The notes beneath the pieces are model-generated. The model ran no database searches and was not told the origin of the DNA. It saw only the letters and a program-made list of their open reading frames with translations. The translations under genes were made by a program, and so were the position numbers. A stretch of 64,000 nucleotides of DNA from Thalassospira mesophila (GTDB taxonomy: Bacteria; Pseudomonadota; Alphaproteobacteria; Rhodospirillales; Thalassospiraceae): contig NZ_JFKA01000002.1 in the NCBI RefSeq assembly GCF_002115755.1, forward strand, positions 1 through 64,000, read 5' to 3'. Positions 36,505 through 48,700 of this stretch are shown piece by piece. Positions within the stretch are counted from its first letter, which is position 1. Each line of letters starts with the position of its first letter.

Positions 36505-39420
36505 TCATTTGACGCTAAGTGCGGCATCAACAAGTTCGGCCTGCTCGCGCAGGTGAATCTTGAGAAGACCGGTCGCCGGAGATGCTGCCGTGGAACGGCC
36601 GACATATACCGGACGGGAGGTTTTGTGCTTGATGCCGGTCAGGACTTTTTCGATACGACGATCAACAAAGTACCATGAACCCATGTTTTCGGGTTCTTCC
36701 TGACACCAGATCACGTCGGCATTGCTGTAGCGCGAAAGCTGGGCACCCAGTTCCTTTTCGGGGAACGGGTAAAGCTGTTCGACACGGACAATGGCGACAT
36801 CCTCGATACCGCGGTTTTCGCGTTCGGCCAGCAGGTCGTAATAAACCTTGCCCGAGCACAGAACGACACGTTTGACCTTTTTGTCGTCAACCAGTTTGGC
36901 GGTTTCGGCCAGAACAGGCTGGAAGGTCGTGCCGGCTGCAAATTCGGACAGGTTTGATACGCACTGCTTGTGACGCAGCAGCGATTTCGGCGTCATCAGG
37001 ATCAACGGCTTGCGGAAGCTGCGGCGGATCTGGCGGCGCAGGATGTGATAATAGTTTGCAGGGGTGGTACAGTTCGCCACCTGCATGTTGTTTTCACCAC
37101 AAAGCTGCAAATACCGTTCCAGACGGGCCGAGCTGTGTTCCGGTCCCTGACCTTCAAAGCCATGCGGCAGCAACATCACCAGACCGGACATACGCAGCCA
37201 TTTGGCTTCGCCCGAACTGATGAACTGGTCAATGATCACCTGGGCACCGTTGGCGAAATCGCCAAACTGTGCTTCCCACAGAACCAGTGAATGCGGTTCT
37301 GCCAGGGTGATGCCATATTCAAACCCGAGAACACCGGCTTCGGACAGGGGCGAGTTGAGAACTTCAAGCTCGGCCTGACCGGTACGGATGTTGTTGAGCG
37401 GGGTGTATTTGGCCTCGGTGGTCTGATCAACCAGTTTGGAATGACGCTGTGAAAACGTTCCGCGCTGGCTGTCCTGACCGGACAGACGAACGGGGGTGCC
37501 TTCGCACATCAAGGTTCCAAATGCCAGTGCTTCGGCCGTGGCCCAGTCGATCCCTTCGCCGGTCTCGAACATTTTGGCCTTGGCTTTAAGCTGGCGCAGG
37601 ATTTTCCGGTTGATGTCATAGTCGCTGGGCGCTGTCGAAAGAGCACGGCCAACTTCGCGTAACAGGGTTTCTTCAACCCCGGTTTCACCAATCCAGTCTG
37701 CATCTTCGCCGTGGCTTGATGCCATACCCGACCATTTGCCTTCTAGCCAGTCGGCCTTGTTCGGACGATAGTTTTCTGATGCCTTGAATTCCTCGTCCAG
37801 ATGGGCGTGGAATTTTTCATGGCGTTCCTTGACCTGTTCGTCGGTGAACATGCCTTCCTTGACCAGCTTTTGAGCATAGATGTCTTTGGTGGTCGGGTGT
37901 TTGCCGATCACGTCATACATCTTGGGCTGGGTAAATGCCGGTTCGTCGCTTTCGTTGTGACCAAAGCGGCGATAGCAGAACATGTCGATCACGACATCCT
38001 GTTTGAATTCCTGGCGGAATTCGGTGGCGATGCGGGCGGCATGGACCACGGCTTCAGGATCGTCGCCATTGACGTGAATGATCGGGGCCTGAACCACTTT
38101 GGCAATGTCGGAGCAATAGGGCGAAGAACGCGAGTCCGACGGTTTGGTGGTAAAGCCGATCTGGTTGTTGACCACGAAATGAATGGTGCCGCCGGTGCGG
38201 TAGCCTTTCAGATGCGACAGATCGAAGGTTTCTGCAACAAGGCCCTGACCGGCAAAAGCCGCGTCACCATGCATCAAAATACCCATAACCTGTTCGCGCG
38301 CGGTGTCCTTGCGCTGTGCCTGTTTGGCGCGAACCTTGCCCAGGACAACGGTATCAACCGCTTCAAGGTGCGAGGGGTTCGCGGTCAGCGACAGGTGAAC
38401 AACATTGCCGTCAAATTCACGGTCAGCAGAGGTGCCAAGGTGATATTTAACGTCGCCAGAACCCATAACATCGTCGGGTTTGGACGGATTGCCCATAAAT
38501 TCCGAGAAGATCGCCTGGAATGGCTTGGCCATAACATTGGCCAGAACGTTCAGACGGCCACGGTGGGGCATGCCAAACACAACTTCACGGATGCCAAGCT
38601 GGCTGCCGCGTTTCAGGATCTGCTCAAGGGCCGGGATCAGGGCTTCGCCACCATCGATACCAAAACGTTTGGTGCCGACATATTTGGTGTGAAGATAGTT
38701 TTCAAATCCTTCGGCTTCGATCAGGCGATCCAGAATGGCTTCTTTGCCACGCTTGGTAAATTCGGTCTGATTGCCGATGGTTTCGATGCGCTGCTGAATC
38801 CATGCTTTCTGATCAGGTTCCTGAATATGCATGAATTCAATACCGATGGAGCCGCAATAGGTTTTGCGTGCCATCGATACGATCTGGCGAATGGTTGCCG
38901 ATTCAAGGCCAAGAACATTGGCAATGAAAACCGGACGATCCATGTCGGCTTCGGTGAAGCCATAGGTTTTCGGGTGCAGTTCCGGATGGGGATCACGCGG
39001 GGCAAGGCCCAGCGGATCAAGATTGGCTTCCAGATGGCCGCGCACGCGATAGGAGCGGATCAGCATCAGGGCGCGAATTGAATCATTTGCGGCCGCCCGG
39101 ATGACATCGGAATTAACGGTCGCCGCCTGGGATGCGGACGATGCCGCAACCGGGGCGTAACCGCCATTGACCGGACGTTCGCTGTATCCCTGGGATACGT
39201 CGTAACCTTCCATACCGCCGACAACCTTGGTTTCCCGTGGCTGCCAGGTCGGCCCGCGCATTTCAGCGAGGAGGTCGGATGCGTCGTCCTGCAACCCTGC
39301 AAAAAACTCGGCCCAGTTCTGGTCTACCGACTGGGGGTTTTCCAGGTACCGGGCGTAAAGTTCCGCGATATAGGTTGCATTCGACTCGGTTAGAATCGTG
39401 TCAAGATCTTGAGGTTTCAT
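36505..39420 (-). CDS. sucA: 2-Oxoglutarate dehydrogenase E1 component
   Basis: The 971-residue thiamine-diphosphate subunit that decarboxylates 2-oxoglutarate and loads the succinyl group onto the E2 lipoyl arm. It has the family N-terminus (YIAELYARYLENPQSVDQNW), the substrate and ThDP regions GMPHRGRLNVLANVM and GDAAFAGQGLVAETF, and the pyrimidine-binding C-terminal half (LPHGFEGQGPEHSSARLERY). The length is normal. A long GC-rich antisense frame opposite this gene is a codon-bias shadow. No Shine-Dalgarno is visible just before the ATG; instead a hairpin ends 11 nt upstream. Confidence 0.97.
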   Translation of the reverse strand: MKPQDLDTILTESNATYIAELYARYLENPQSVDQNWAEFFAGLQDDASDLLAEMRGPTWQPRETKVVGGMEGYDVSQGYSERPVNGGYAPVAASSASQAATVNSDVIRAAANDSIRALMLIRSYRVRGHLEANLDPLGLAPRDPHPELHPKTYGFTEADMDRPVFIANVLGLESATIRQIVSMARKTYCGSIGIEFMHIQEPDQKAWIQQRIETIGNQTEFTKRGKEAILDRLIEAEGFENYLHTKYVGTKRFGIDGGEALIPALEQILKRGSQLGIREVVFGMPHRGRLNVLANVMAKPFQAIFSEFMGNPSKPDDVMGSGDVKYHLGTSADREFDGNVVHLSLTANPSHLEAVDTVVLGKVRAKQAQRKDTAREQVMGILMHGDAAFAGQGLVAETFDLSHLKGYRTGGTIHFVVNNQIGFTTKPSDSRSSPYCSDIAKVVQAPIIHVNGDDPEAVVHAARIATEFRQEFKQDVVIDMFCYRRFGHNESDEPAFTQPKMYDVIGKHPTTKDIYAQKLVKEGMFTDEQVKERHEKFHAHLDEEFKASENYRPNKADWLEGKWSGMASSHGEDADWIGETGVEETLLREVGRALSTAPSDYDINRKILRQLKAKAKMFETGEGIDWATAEALAFGTLMCEGTPVRLSGQDSQRGTFSQRHSKLVDQTTEAKYTPLNNIRTGQAELEVLNSPLSEAGVLGFEYGITLAEPHSLVLWEAQFGDFANGAQVIIDQFISSGEAKWLRMSGLVMLLPHGFEGQGPEHSSARLERYLQLCGENNMQVANCTTPANYYHILRRQIRRSFRKPLILMTPKSLLRHKQCVSNLSEFAAGTTFQPVLAETAKLVDDKKVKRVVLCSGKVYYDLLAERENRGIEDVAIVRVEQLYPFPEKELGAQLSRYSNADVIWCQEEPENMGSWYFVDRRIEKVLTGIKHKTSRPVYVGRSTAASPATGLLKIHLREQAELVDAALSVK

Positions 39421-39430
39421 TTGTGGTCGT

Positions 39431-39464
39431 GGAAGGCGATAACCCCGACGGGGTTACGCCTTCC
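39431..39464 (-). repeat. Hairpin immediately upstream of sucA
   Basis: A 15-bp stem with a single bulged A (arms GGAAGGCGATAACCCC and GGGGTTACGCCTTCC) and a 3-nt loop lies in the 69-nt sucD-sucA gap, ending about 11 nt before the sucA start. The only GGAAGG in the leader is within the stem, so it could modulate translation. Confidence 0.6.
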
Positions 39465-39489
39465 TTTGCCTTTCCTCTGATTACCCAGA

Positions 39490-40365
39490 TTACCCTTTCA
39501 GAGCCTTGAGCATGGTCGAGCCAAGGCTTGCCGGGGAATCGGCAACAAGAATACCCGCGCTGCGCATTGCTTCCATTTTAGCATCCGCAGTCCCTTTACC
39601 ACCGGAAATAATCGCACCGGCATGGCCCATGCGTTTTCCAGGAGGTGCTGTTACACCGGCGATGAAACCGGCAACAGGCTTTTTAATTTTGGATGCCCGC
39701 AGGAATTCGCAAGCTTCTTCTTCGGCAGAACCGCCAATTTCACCAATCATGATGATGCCTTCGGTTTCCGGATCCCGCAGGAACAGGTCAAGGCAATCGA
39801 TGAAGTTGGTGCCGTTAACGGGGTCGCCGCCGATACCGATACAGGTTGACTGGCCAAGGCCGGCTGCCGTGGTCTGGGCAACTGCTTCGTAGGTCAATGT
39901 ACCGGAACGTGAAACGATACCGATTTTACCGCGACGGTGAATGTGACCGGGCATAATGCCGATCTTGCATTCGTCCGGGGTGATAACACCCGGGCAGTTC
40001 GGGCCGATCAGGCGGGTTTTGGTGCCATCAAGGGCGCGCTTGACGCGCACCATGTCGGCAACAGGAATGCCTTCGGTGATGCAAACAGCCAGTTCGATAC
40101 CGGCATCGATTGCTTCAAGGATGGCATCAGCCGCGAAGGGAGGCGGAACATAGATCACCGATGCATTGGCACCGGTAACATGAACAGCTTCATCAACGGT
40201 GTTGAAAACCGGCAGGTCAAGGTGCTTGGCGCCGCCTTTACCCGGGGTAACGCCACCAACCATTTTGGTGCCATAGGCAATGGCCTGTTCGCTGTGGAAG
40301 GTGCCCTGCGAACCGGTGAAACCCTGGCAGATAACTTTGGTGTTTTTATCGACGAGAACAGCCAT
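39490..40365 (-). CDS. sucD: Succinyl-CoA synthetase alpha subunit
   Basis: The 291-residue alpha subunit that binds CoA and carries the phosphohistidine. The N-terminal CoA domain is [19 protein letters not shown], followed by VTPGKGG. The phosphorylated histidine lies in [18 protein letters not shown] near the C-terminus. It makes or uses ATP or GTP between succinyl-CoA and succinate with the beta subunit encoded two bases upstream (sucC). The length is standard. Confidence 0.97.
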   Translation of the reverse strand: MAVLVDKNTKVICQGFTGSQGTFHSEQAIAYGTKMVGGVTPGKGGAKHLDLPVFNTVDEAVHVTGANASVIYVPPPFAADAILEAIDAGIELAVCITEGIPVADMVRVKRALDGTKTRLIGPNCPGVITPDECKIGIMPGHIHRRGKIGIVSRSGTLTYEAVAQTTAAGLGQSTCIGIGGDPVNGTNFIDCLDLFLRDPETEGIIMIGEIGGSAEEEACEFLRASKIKKPVAGFIAGVTAPPGKRMGHAGAIISGGKGTADAKMEAMRSAGILVADSPASLGSTMLKALKG

Positions 40366-40367
40366 GG

Positions 40368-41567
40368 TTACGCGGCCTCCTTCACAGCTTTGACCACCTT
40401 TTCGGCGGCGTCGGCAAGATTGTCAGCCGAAACGATCGGCAGACCGGATTCTTCAAGGATCTTCTTGCCAAGATCAACGTTGGTGCCTTCAAGGCGCACA
40501 ACCAGCGGGACATTCAGGCTGACTTCGCGTGCTGCGGCAATAACGCCTTCAGCAATAACGTCGCAGCGCATGATGCCACCGAAAATGTTAACCAGAATGC
40601 CTTCGACATTCGGGTCAGACAGGATCAGTTTGAAAGCCGTGGTTACACGTTCTTTGGTCGCACCGCCGCCAACGTCAAGGAAGTTTGCCGGCGAACCGCC
40701 ATAAAGCTTGATGATGTCCATGGTTGCCATGGCCAGACCGGCGCCGTTGACCATGCAGCCAATTTTGCCGTCAAGTTTGATGTAGTTCAGGCTGTGTTTT
40801 GCTGCTTCGAGTTCGGCCGGGTTTTCTTCGTCTTCGTCGCGCAGTTCTTCGATGTCAGCATGGCGGAACAATGCGTTGTCGTCGAAGTTCATTTTGCAAT
40901 CGAGTGCGATGATGTCGCCGTCGCCGGTCACGACCAGCGGGTTGATTTCAACCATGGCTGCATCGGTTTCGAGGAAGCATTTATACATGGCGGTCATGAA
41001 TTTGACGGCCTTGGAAACCTGCTTGCCTTCGAGGCCCAGGGCGAATGCCAGCTTGCGACCGTGGAAGCCCGAAAAGCCCGATGCCGGATCGATGTCACAG
41101 GTGACGATCTTTTCCGGGGTGGCTTCGGCAACTTCTTCAATGTCCATGCCACCTTCGGTGGAGGCCATGAAGATGACGCGTGATGACGCGCGGTCTACAA
41201 GGATCGAAAGATAAAGTTCGCGCGCAATGTCGCAACCTTCTTCGATATAGACGCGTTTGACTTCCTTGCCATCCGGCCCGGTCTGGTGGGTAACCAGGGT
41301 CGCGCCCAGCATCTGGCCGGCATTGGTGCCGACTTCTTCGACACTTTTAACGACGCGAACGCCGCCTTTGTCACCGGCAGTTGCTTCCTTGAAGGACCCT
41401 TTGCCGCGGCCACCAGCATGGATCTGGGACTTGACGACATAGATGGGGCCAGCAAGGGACTGGGCTGCTTCAGTGGCTTCCTGTGCGGTATAGGCAACCT
41501 TGCCGTTAGGCACGGTCACACCGTATTTGCGAAGAATCTCTTTCGCCTGGTACTCATGAATGTTCAT
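40368..41567 (-). CDS. sucC: Succinyl-CoA synthetase beta subunit
   Basis: The 399-residue ATP-grasp subunit. The start [16 protein letters not shown] at 41567 matches the family; the longest frame to 41672 is unsupported. The nucleotide-binding region has [13 protein letters not shown] and the C-terminal domain has [14 protein letters not shown] and [16 protein letters not shown], which contact the alpha subunit's phosphohistidine. First gene of the sucCDAB-lpd unit, separated from mdh by a terminator-like hairpin. Confidence 0.96.
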   Translation of the reverse strand: MNIHEYQAKEILRKYGVTVPNGKVAYTAQEATEAAQSLAGPIYVVKSQIHAGGRGKGSFKEATAGDKGGVRVVKSVEEVGTNAGQMLGATLVTHQTGPDGKEVKRVYIEEGCDIARELYLSILVDRASSRVIFMASTEGGMDIEEVAEATPEKIVTCDIDPASGFSGFHGRKLAFALGLEGKQVSKAVKFMTAMYKCFLETDAAMVEINPLVVTGDGDIIALDCKMNFDDNALFRHADIEELRDEDEENPAELEAAKHSLNYIKLDGKIGCMVNGAGLAMATMDIIKLYGGSPANFLDVGGGATKERVTTAFKLILSDPNVEGILVNIFGGIMRCDVIAEGVIAAAREVSLNVPLVVRLEGTNVDLGKKILEESGLPIVSADNLADAAEKVVKAVKEAA

Positions 41568-41702
41568 GTTCGGTCGCTTTCTTGCCTTCCGTACGATTTC
41601 CTGTGGGTCAGAAATCGTGGTTTCAATGTCCCGCGAGCAGTACAGGGACGTTGTTGCGATCCGCGCGGCCAAAGCTCCGATAAAAAGGCTGGAGCAATGA
41701 CA

Positions 41703-41731
41703 GAAAAACGGGCCAGTTTAAAACCGGCCCG
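41703..41731 (-). terminator. Terminator-like hairpin after mdh
   Basis: Minus-strand stem CGGGCCGG/CTGGCCCG (one G-T pair), extended by TTT/AAA, followed by GTTTTTC. It lies 12 nt past the mdh stop and so may uncouple mdh from sucC or attenuate read-through. Confidence 0.75.
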
Positions 41732-41742
41732 CTCCGCGTTTC

Positions 41743-43441
<1,699 letters not shown>

Positions 43442-44566
43442 TTATGTCAGGTGAGGTTGATCGAGATATTCCTGACTGCGCATTTCGGTAAGCCGCGAGA
43501 CGGTGCGTTGAAATTCAAATGAAAAGTCACCCGCCGTGTAAAGGTCTTCGGGGCTGGTTTCCATGGCGCAAATCAGGTTGGTTTTGTGTTCATACATCGC
43601 ATCGATCAAGGTGTTGAACCGTTTGGCCCAGTCACTGCGCGCGCTGTCTATTTGCGGAATCAGATCAATGACGATGGTGTGAAAATGGGTTGCCAGGGCA
43701 ATATAATCGCCGGGGCCAAGCGGACGGGTGCAAAGTTCTTCAAAGCTGAAACGCGCGACACCGGCACCGGCGGCGCGAACGGCGATATCGCGGCCTTTAA
43801 CACGCAGGCTGTCGGGGCCAACCCGTGCGCCTTCGGTGACTTTGGCAAATAATTCGTCGATCCGGGCCGGGGTTTTATCATCCGCCGGGTACACAAACAC
43901 ATCGGCCGCCGTCAGGTTGCGCATGCGGTAATCGGTGCGGCTGGCAAGTTCAAGAACATCCAGCTTTTCCTTGATCATGCCAATGAAGGGCAGGAAATTC
44001 TGGCGTTGCAGGCCATCCTTGTACAAATCATCGGGCACGCGGTTTGATGTGGTCACCACCACCACGCCCAGATCAAACAATTGTTCAAACAGGCGGCCAA
44101 CAATCATGGCATCGGTAATGTCGGTGATTTGCATTTCGTCAAAACACAGCAGCCATGCCTGATCGGCCAGATCTTTGGCAATGGGCGGAATCGGATCGGA
44201 TTCTTCGCTGGTGCGGGTTTTGCGAAATTTATGCAGTCTTTCATGCACATCTTGCATGAAATCATGGAAATGAACCCGGCGTTTATGTTCAACCGGGGCT
44301 GTTTCATAAAACAGATCCATCAGCATCGATTTGCCGCGCCCGACTTCCCCGTAAATATACAGGCCCTGGGGTGGTTCCGGGTCGTTGCGGCGTTTGGTCA
44401 GGCCAAAACGTTCATACCAGGTGCCCTTGCCGTTATTGGGGCGATAGTCGCGCAATGCGTTAAACAGGCTTTGCAGCTTTTCAGCGCAAAGTTCCTGCAT
44501 GGCATCGTGGCTAAGGGCGCCATCGGCAATTTTTTTGCGATATCGGGCAAGAGGGCCGTCAGACAT
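43442..44566 (-). CDS. zapE: ZapE/AFG1-like cell-division ATPase
   Basis: A 374-residue P-loop ATPase. Walker A is YIYGEVGRGKSMLMDLF, Walker B is LLCFDEMQITDITDAMI, followed by the sensor region VVVTTSNRVPDDLYKDGLQR, all typical of ZapE. ZapE binds FtsZ and helps constriction in E. coli, and the mitochondrial homologue AFG1/LACE1 works in protein quality control. The ATG 44566 (MSDGPLARYRKKI) is chosen; the frame is open to 44638. It lies next to the TCA genes, as in many alphaproteobacteria. Confidence 0.93.
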   Translation of the reverse strand: MSDGPLARYRKKIADGALSHDAMQELCAEKLQSLFNALRDYRPNNGKGTWYERFGLTKRRNDPEPPQGLYIYGEVGRGKSMLMDLFYETAPVEHKRRVHFHDFMQDVHERLHKFRKTRTSEESDPIPPIAKDLADQAWLLCFDEMQITDITDAMIVGRLFEQLFDLGVVVVTTSNRVPDDLYKDGLQRQNFLPFIGMIKEKLDVLELASRTDYRMRNLTAADVFVYPADDKTPARIDELFAKVTEGARVGPDSLRVKGRDIAVRAAGAGVARFSFEELCTRPLGPGDYIALATHFHTIVIDLIPQIDSARSDWAKRFNTLIDAMYEHKTNLICAMETSPEDLYTAGDFSFEFQRTVSRLTEMRSQEYLDQPHLT

Positions 44567-44642
44567 TCGATTACTTTCAGACAGTGGACACTCAGACAAT
44601 GGAGACGCAGCATGCCTGCAGGCAGGGCCCGGGCACAATTTT

Positions 44643-44691
44643 GGCCTGAATGACTGTCGATCCCGAAAACATCCCGGCAGTCATTCAGGCC
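44643..44691. repeat. Perfect 14-bp inverted repeat between zntB and zapE
   Basis: Arms GGCCTGAATGACTG (44643-44656) and CAGTCATTCAGGCC (44678-44691) are perfect complements with a 21-nt spacer. There is no T-run on either side. It could be a stable mRNA hairpin in the zapE leader or an operator. Confidence 0.6.
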
Positions 44692-44798
44692 ATTTGGAAT
44701 AAGAAGACATAAAATAGTGTCATCGTGCAATGCAATATGCGTGATGCTGCTTTGTTTTCGCCGCAGTTGTCGTGCGCGTTGTATTCAAAAGGCCAGCC

Positions 44799-45788
44799 TT
44801 AGATAAGGCGCATTTTTTTAAACAGCCAGACTTCAAACCCGACCACAGCGGCAAGAATAAGGGAGACCCCCAAAAAACCCCAGGAACTGTTCGCGGCAGG
44901 AATGCCGCCAACATTAACGCCCAAAAGCCCGGTGACAAAACTGATTGGCAAGAACAGCCCGGCAATGACGGTGAGCCAGTACATGGTGCGGTTCATGCGT
45001 TCGGTTTCAACCGCCATCAGGCTGTCATTGGCAATCTGGGTGCGTTCGCGCAAACTATCGAGTTCTTCGACCAGCCGGGTGACGCGGTCGGTCAGGGTGC
45101 GCGCGCGGCGTTTGTGGATTTTGTCGCTCCAGCCCGGTTTTTGTTCAACATATTTTGCCATCGCATCGCGTTGCGGAGCAATGTGGCGGCGCAACCGCGA
45201 CAGGCGATGGCGCATGTCGGCGGTTTTGCGGCGCAAAGGCAGGGTTTTGCTTTCGGGAACGTCTTCGATCAGGTCTTCAAGGTCATCGAGGTTTTCTTCA
45301 AGATTGCGAATTTCGCCGTCGATGCGAAATACCAGCCGTTCGGCCAGCGTCAGGACAAAGGCATCGCTGCTGGTGGGGGCGGCGTTTTCGGCAATGCTGG
45401 CGCGGATATCGTCAAAGGCGCGCATATGCTGGTTGCGCAGCGTAATCACCAGTTTGTCGCTGCACCAGATGCGCACCGAAATCATATCGGCGGGGTCAAA
45501 TTCCTTGTTCAGGTTAACCCCGCGCAAATTCATTGAATAGCCATGATCATAAAACAGAACCGATGGCCGGGTGCCGCGGGTGGCCAGCGTATCAACAATG
45601 CTGGCTTCAAGGCCTGCTTGCGCGGTAAGCCAGGTTGCAACACCGGGTTCCATCCAGTCCAGATGAACCCAGATAAATTCCCCGTCCCCGACGCAAGGAA
45701 ATGATGTGGCAAAGTCGTCCCAGGACAAGGCAACGCCTTTGCCGTTATTATCAATTCGAAAGGCATTGATCAGTGCTTGTGGCGTCAT
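44799..45788 (-). CDS. zntB: CorA/ZntB-family zinc transporter
   Basis: A 329-residue transporter: a large cytoplasmic N-terminal domain with long charged helices (for example LEENLDDLEDLIEDVPESK), then two C-terminal membrane helices. The pore signature reads LLGVNVGGIP, the ZntB variant of the CorA GMN motif. ZntB proteins move Zn2+, driven by the proton gradient according to recent work. It is upstream of zapE on the same strand with a 230-nt gap that contains a large inverted repeat. Confidence 0.88.
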   Translation of the reverse strand: MTPQALINAFRIDNNGKGVALSWDDFATSFPCVGDGEFIWVHLDWMEPGVATWLTAQAGLEASIVDTLATRGTRPSVLFYDHGYSMNLRGVNLNKEFDPADMISVRIWCSDKLVITLRNQHMRAFDDIRASIAENAAPTSSDAFVLTLAERLVFRIDGEIRNLEENLDDLEDLIEDVPESKTLPLRRKTADMRHRLSRLRRHIAPQRDAMAKYVEQKPGWSDKIHKRRARTLTDRVTRLVEELDSLRERTQIANDSLMAVETERMNRTMYWLTVIAGLFLPISFVTGLLGVNVGGIPAANSSWGFLGVSLILAAVVGFEVWLFKKMRLI

Positions 45789-46069
45789 TGGTTATTGTCC
45801 GTGATGTTTTAAACGGGATATCGAAAACGGGGCCAGGATGTGGCCCTGGCATGATAAGTGTTTAAACGCAGTTATGTGGCATTCTGATAATCATGGGTGT
45901 GAATGTCTATATTTATGGGGCTTGTATGGGGCGATGCCATCAAAATGATGCCCGTTATTCGATACGGGAACGTTAGCTGCGCCGGATCGTTTGATCTGGT
46001 GAGATAAATCGGGCACAAAACAGATGCTCCGCAGGGGGCAAAGAAAAATTCACGGTGGTTCGGGTAAAT

Positions 46070-48700
46070 ATGAAAAAGTTTCGTCATGTTATGTTGCTGG
46101 TTCTTTTCGGGCTGTTTATGGCCGTGGGAACGCCCGGGGCAGGGCATGCCCAAAGCAATGTTGATGGCGTTGATGAGAACGTCCTTGAAAATTCGCAAAA
46201 GACCCTGAAACGCTGGAACAAGATTTTCGACAATGTCGAAAAGCAGCTTGGCGGCTCCGGGGTCAGCGGGCGCGAGCTGGCCGACAGCCGCCACGCGCTG
46301 GAAAAGGCGATCGACGAAACACGCGACCTTGAAGCCCTGGCACAGACCAAGCTGGAACGGTTAAATGCCGCCCTTGGCAAGCTGGGCCCCAAACCCGAAG
46401 GCGATGCCGGCGAAGTCCCGGCTGTGACGGTTGAACGCGACCGCCTGAACAAGGAAATTTCGCGCGTAAGCGGCATTCAGAAACAGGGTGAACTGGCCGC
46501 GTTTCGCGCCGGTGAATTGCTTGACCAGGTTGGCCGGTTATCGCGCGAGCGTTTTACCCGACGTATTTTTAGCCGCGCAGATGTGCCGTGGGAACCTGCT
46601 GTGTGGCAAAACAGCTGGGCCGAGGCGATGCGCCTGCCCGAAGTGGTGCGCAGCCGGTATTCGGATATTAATCTGGCCGACCATATCGGCGACCGTCTGG
46701 AAGATGTGGCGCCGGAACTGGTATTTTTGCTGTTTGCCATTGCATCGGCCCTGATTGGTGGCGAGGTGCTGGTGTTTCGGTTCTTGCCCGTCCGGTGGCG
46801 CAGTGCGTCGGACGAAGACCGAATGGCCCTGATATCGGGCACGCGATTTACCCTGACGGCAATTGTGCCGGGTTTGCTGCTGTTTGTCATTTATCGCATT
46901 CTGGTATCGCAAGATGACCTGATGGTGGGCAGTGGCGGCGAACTGATTAACCAGTGCTTTTTTGCCGCCTTGTTTTTGATGTTTGTTGGCGCGTCGATCC
47001 GCAGTGTGTTTTCGCCCTTTGCCCCGCAAATGCGCTCGGCCGGGACGACAATTACCGGGGCGCGGGTGGTTGGGTTTTCGGCCCTTTTTGCCGCACTGAT
47101 TTTTGCTTCCGACATTGTTTTGTTGCAAGGAGCGACCACCATTGGTGCGTCGCTTGATCTGGCACTGGTACAAAGCCTTAGCAATATCACCCTGATTTGT
47201 GCGGTGATGTTTGTGGCCGCCCTTGGCACATGGTGGGAACACGACGCGGTTGACGAGCAACAAAGCTGGTGGCGCAAAATTGAACGTCGCTGTCGCCGGG
47301 CGGTTTTATTTATATCGGTGTTGCTGCCTATTCTGTCGTTTATCGGTTATGTGGCGCTGGCGCGGTTTGTGCTGGAAAACATGATGCTGGCACTGGCATT
47401 TGCCACCAGTTACTGGCTTGTCCGCGAATTTCTGCGCGCCCTTATTCATACCTATCTGGTTAAACCCGAAGCCGCCACGGATGAAACCACCAGCGACGCG
47501 GTACATGGCACGTTGTATTTCTGGTTACGGGTGACGATCGACGCGACAATGATGATTGTGGCCTTTCCAACCGCGATCATGGTGTTTACCGACATTGCCT
47601 GGGCCGACTTGATCGGGGCTGTTGAAACGGCTTTCATCGGTATTCAGATCGGCAGTATCAACATCTCGCTGCGCGCCATTCTGATTGGTGTTTTCCTGTT
47701 TTTGCTGCTGTTAAGCCTGATGCGGTTTTTCCAGCGCATGCTCAACAGCCGGGTTTTACCCAATACCAAGCTCGATCAGGGGTTGCAGCATTCGGTTTCG
47801 GCGATTTTCGGCTATGTCGGTATTGGCCTGGCAATTATAATTGCGGTGTCGGCGGCGGGGGTTGATTTATCGAACCTGGCGATTATCGCCGGTGCCATTT
47901 CGGTCGGTATCGGTTTCGGGATGCAAAGTATTGTGAATAACTTTGTCTCGGGGCTGATTTTGCTAATCGAACGCCCGATCAAGGTTGGTGACTGGATTGT
48001 GGTTGGTGCCGATCAGGGCTTTGTCAAAGACATCCGGGTGCGGGCCACCGAAATTGAAACCTTTGACCGGGCATCGGTGGTGATCCCCAATTCGGAGCTG
48101 ATTTCCAACCGGGTGCTGAACTGGACCCTGAAAGAACGCTCGGGCCGGGGGATTATTCCAATCGGCGTTTCCTATGGGTCGGATGCCAATAAAGTGCGCG
48201 ATATTTTGCTGGCTTTGGCCGACAAACGCCGTGAAATTTTAAGTTATCCGGCCCCTCAGGTGGTGTTTTTGGGCTTTGGCGACAGTTCGCTGGATTTCGA
48301 ATTGCGTTATTTCCTGCGCGATATTGGCGATGTTCTTACCGTTGCCAGTGCGATCCGGTTTGAATTGTTAGAGCAGTTTCGCGAAGAAGGTATCGAAATT
48401 CCGTTCCCGCAGCGCGATGTTAATTTGCGTGATATGGACCGCCTTGAGGCCGCCATTCGCAGCCTTTCGGGCGAGCGGGCTGGCCGAAAACCAACCCTGT
48501 CTGGCGATGGTGACACGGTTGACAATGCCGGAGAGGAAAACGGCAAATATCGCGAAACAGGTGAAATTGTTTCCCAGCCCTCCAGTGCCAAACCGGAAGA
48601 AGAAAACCCCGATACGACCCGATATGACCAGCCCAAAACCCAGGACAGCCCGGCAACGGCCACACCGGCTACACGCGACCTGCCCGACGGCGACCGCTAG
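46070..48700 (+). CDS. Large mechanosensitive ion channel (DUF3772-MscS, MscK-like)
   Basis: An 876-residue inner-membrane protein. The ATG 46070 opens into a signal peptide (KKFRHVMLLVLFGLFMAVG, cleavage near GHAQS); the longest frame uses a GTG at 46055. Residues ~30-200 are a helical periplasmic region of the DUF3772 kind, then about ten membrane helices, then the MscS core: LAIIAGAISVGIGFGMQSIV (pore helix), NNFVSGLILLIERPIKVGDW and VVIPNSELISNRVLNW. The last ~100 residues are a charged, Glu/Thr/Pro-rich tail. It releases solutes on hypo-osmotic shock. Standalone gene. Confidence 0.92.
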   Translation: MKKFRHVMLLVLFGLFMAVGTPGAGHAQSNVDGVDENVLENSQKTLKRWNKIFDNVEKQLGGSGVSGRELADSRHALEKAIDETRDLEALAQTKLERLNAALGKLGPKPEGDAGEVPAVTVERDRLNKEISRVSGIQKQGELAAFRAGELLDQVGRLSRERFTRRIFSRADVPWEPAVWQNSWAEAMRLPEVVRSRYSDINLADHIGDRLEDVAPELVFLLFAIASALIGGEVLVFRFLPVRWRSASDEDRMALISGTRFTLTAIVPGLLLFVIYRILVSQDDLMVGSGGELINQCFFAALFLMFVGASIRSVFSPFAPQMRSAGTTITGARVVGFSALFAALIFASDIVLLQGATTIGASLDLALVQSLSNITLICAVMFVAALGTWWEHDAVDEQQSWWRKIERRCRRAVLFISVLLPILSFIGYVALARFVLENMMLALAFATSYWLVREFLRALIHTYLVKPEAATDETTSDAVHGTLYFWLRVTIDATMMIVAFPTAIMVFTDIAWADLIGAVETAFIGIQIGSINISLRAILIGVFLFLLLLSLMRFFQRMLNSRVLPNTKLDQGLQHSVSAIFGYVGIGLAIIIAVSAAGVDLSNLAIIAGAISVGIGFGMQSIVNNFVSGLILLIERPIKVGDWIVVGADQGFVKDIRVRATEIETFDRASVVIPNSELISNRVLNWTLKERSGRGIIPIGVSYGSDANKVRDILLALADKRREILSYPAPQVVFLGFGDSSLDFELRYFLRDIGDVLTVASAIRFELLEQFREEGIEIPFPQRDVNLRDMDRLEAAIRSLSGERAGRKPTLSGDGDTVDNAGEENGKYRETGEIVSQPSSAKPEEENPDTTRYDQPKTQDSPATATPATRDLPDGDR

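Noticed and set aside
37801..39081. 426-codon plus-strand frame opposite sucA
   Set aside because: It lies entirely antisense to a certain gene, encodes no recognisable protein and reflects codon bias of the sucA strand.
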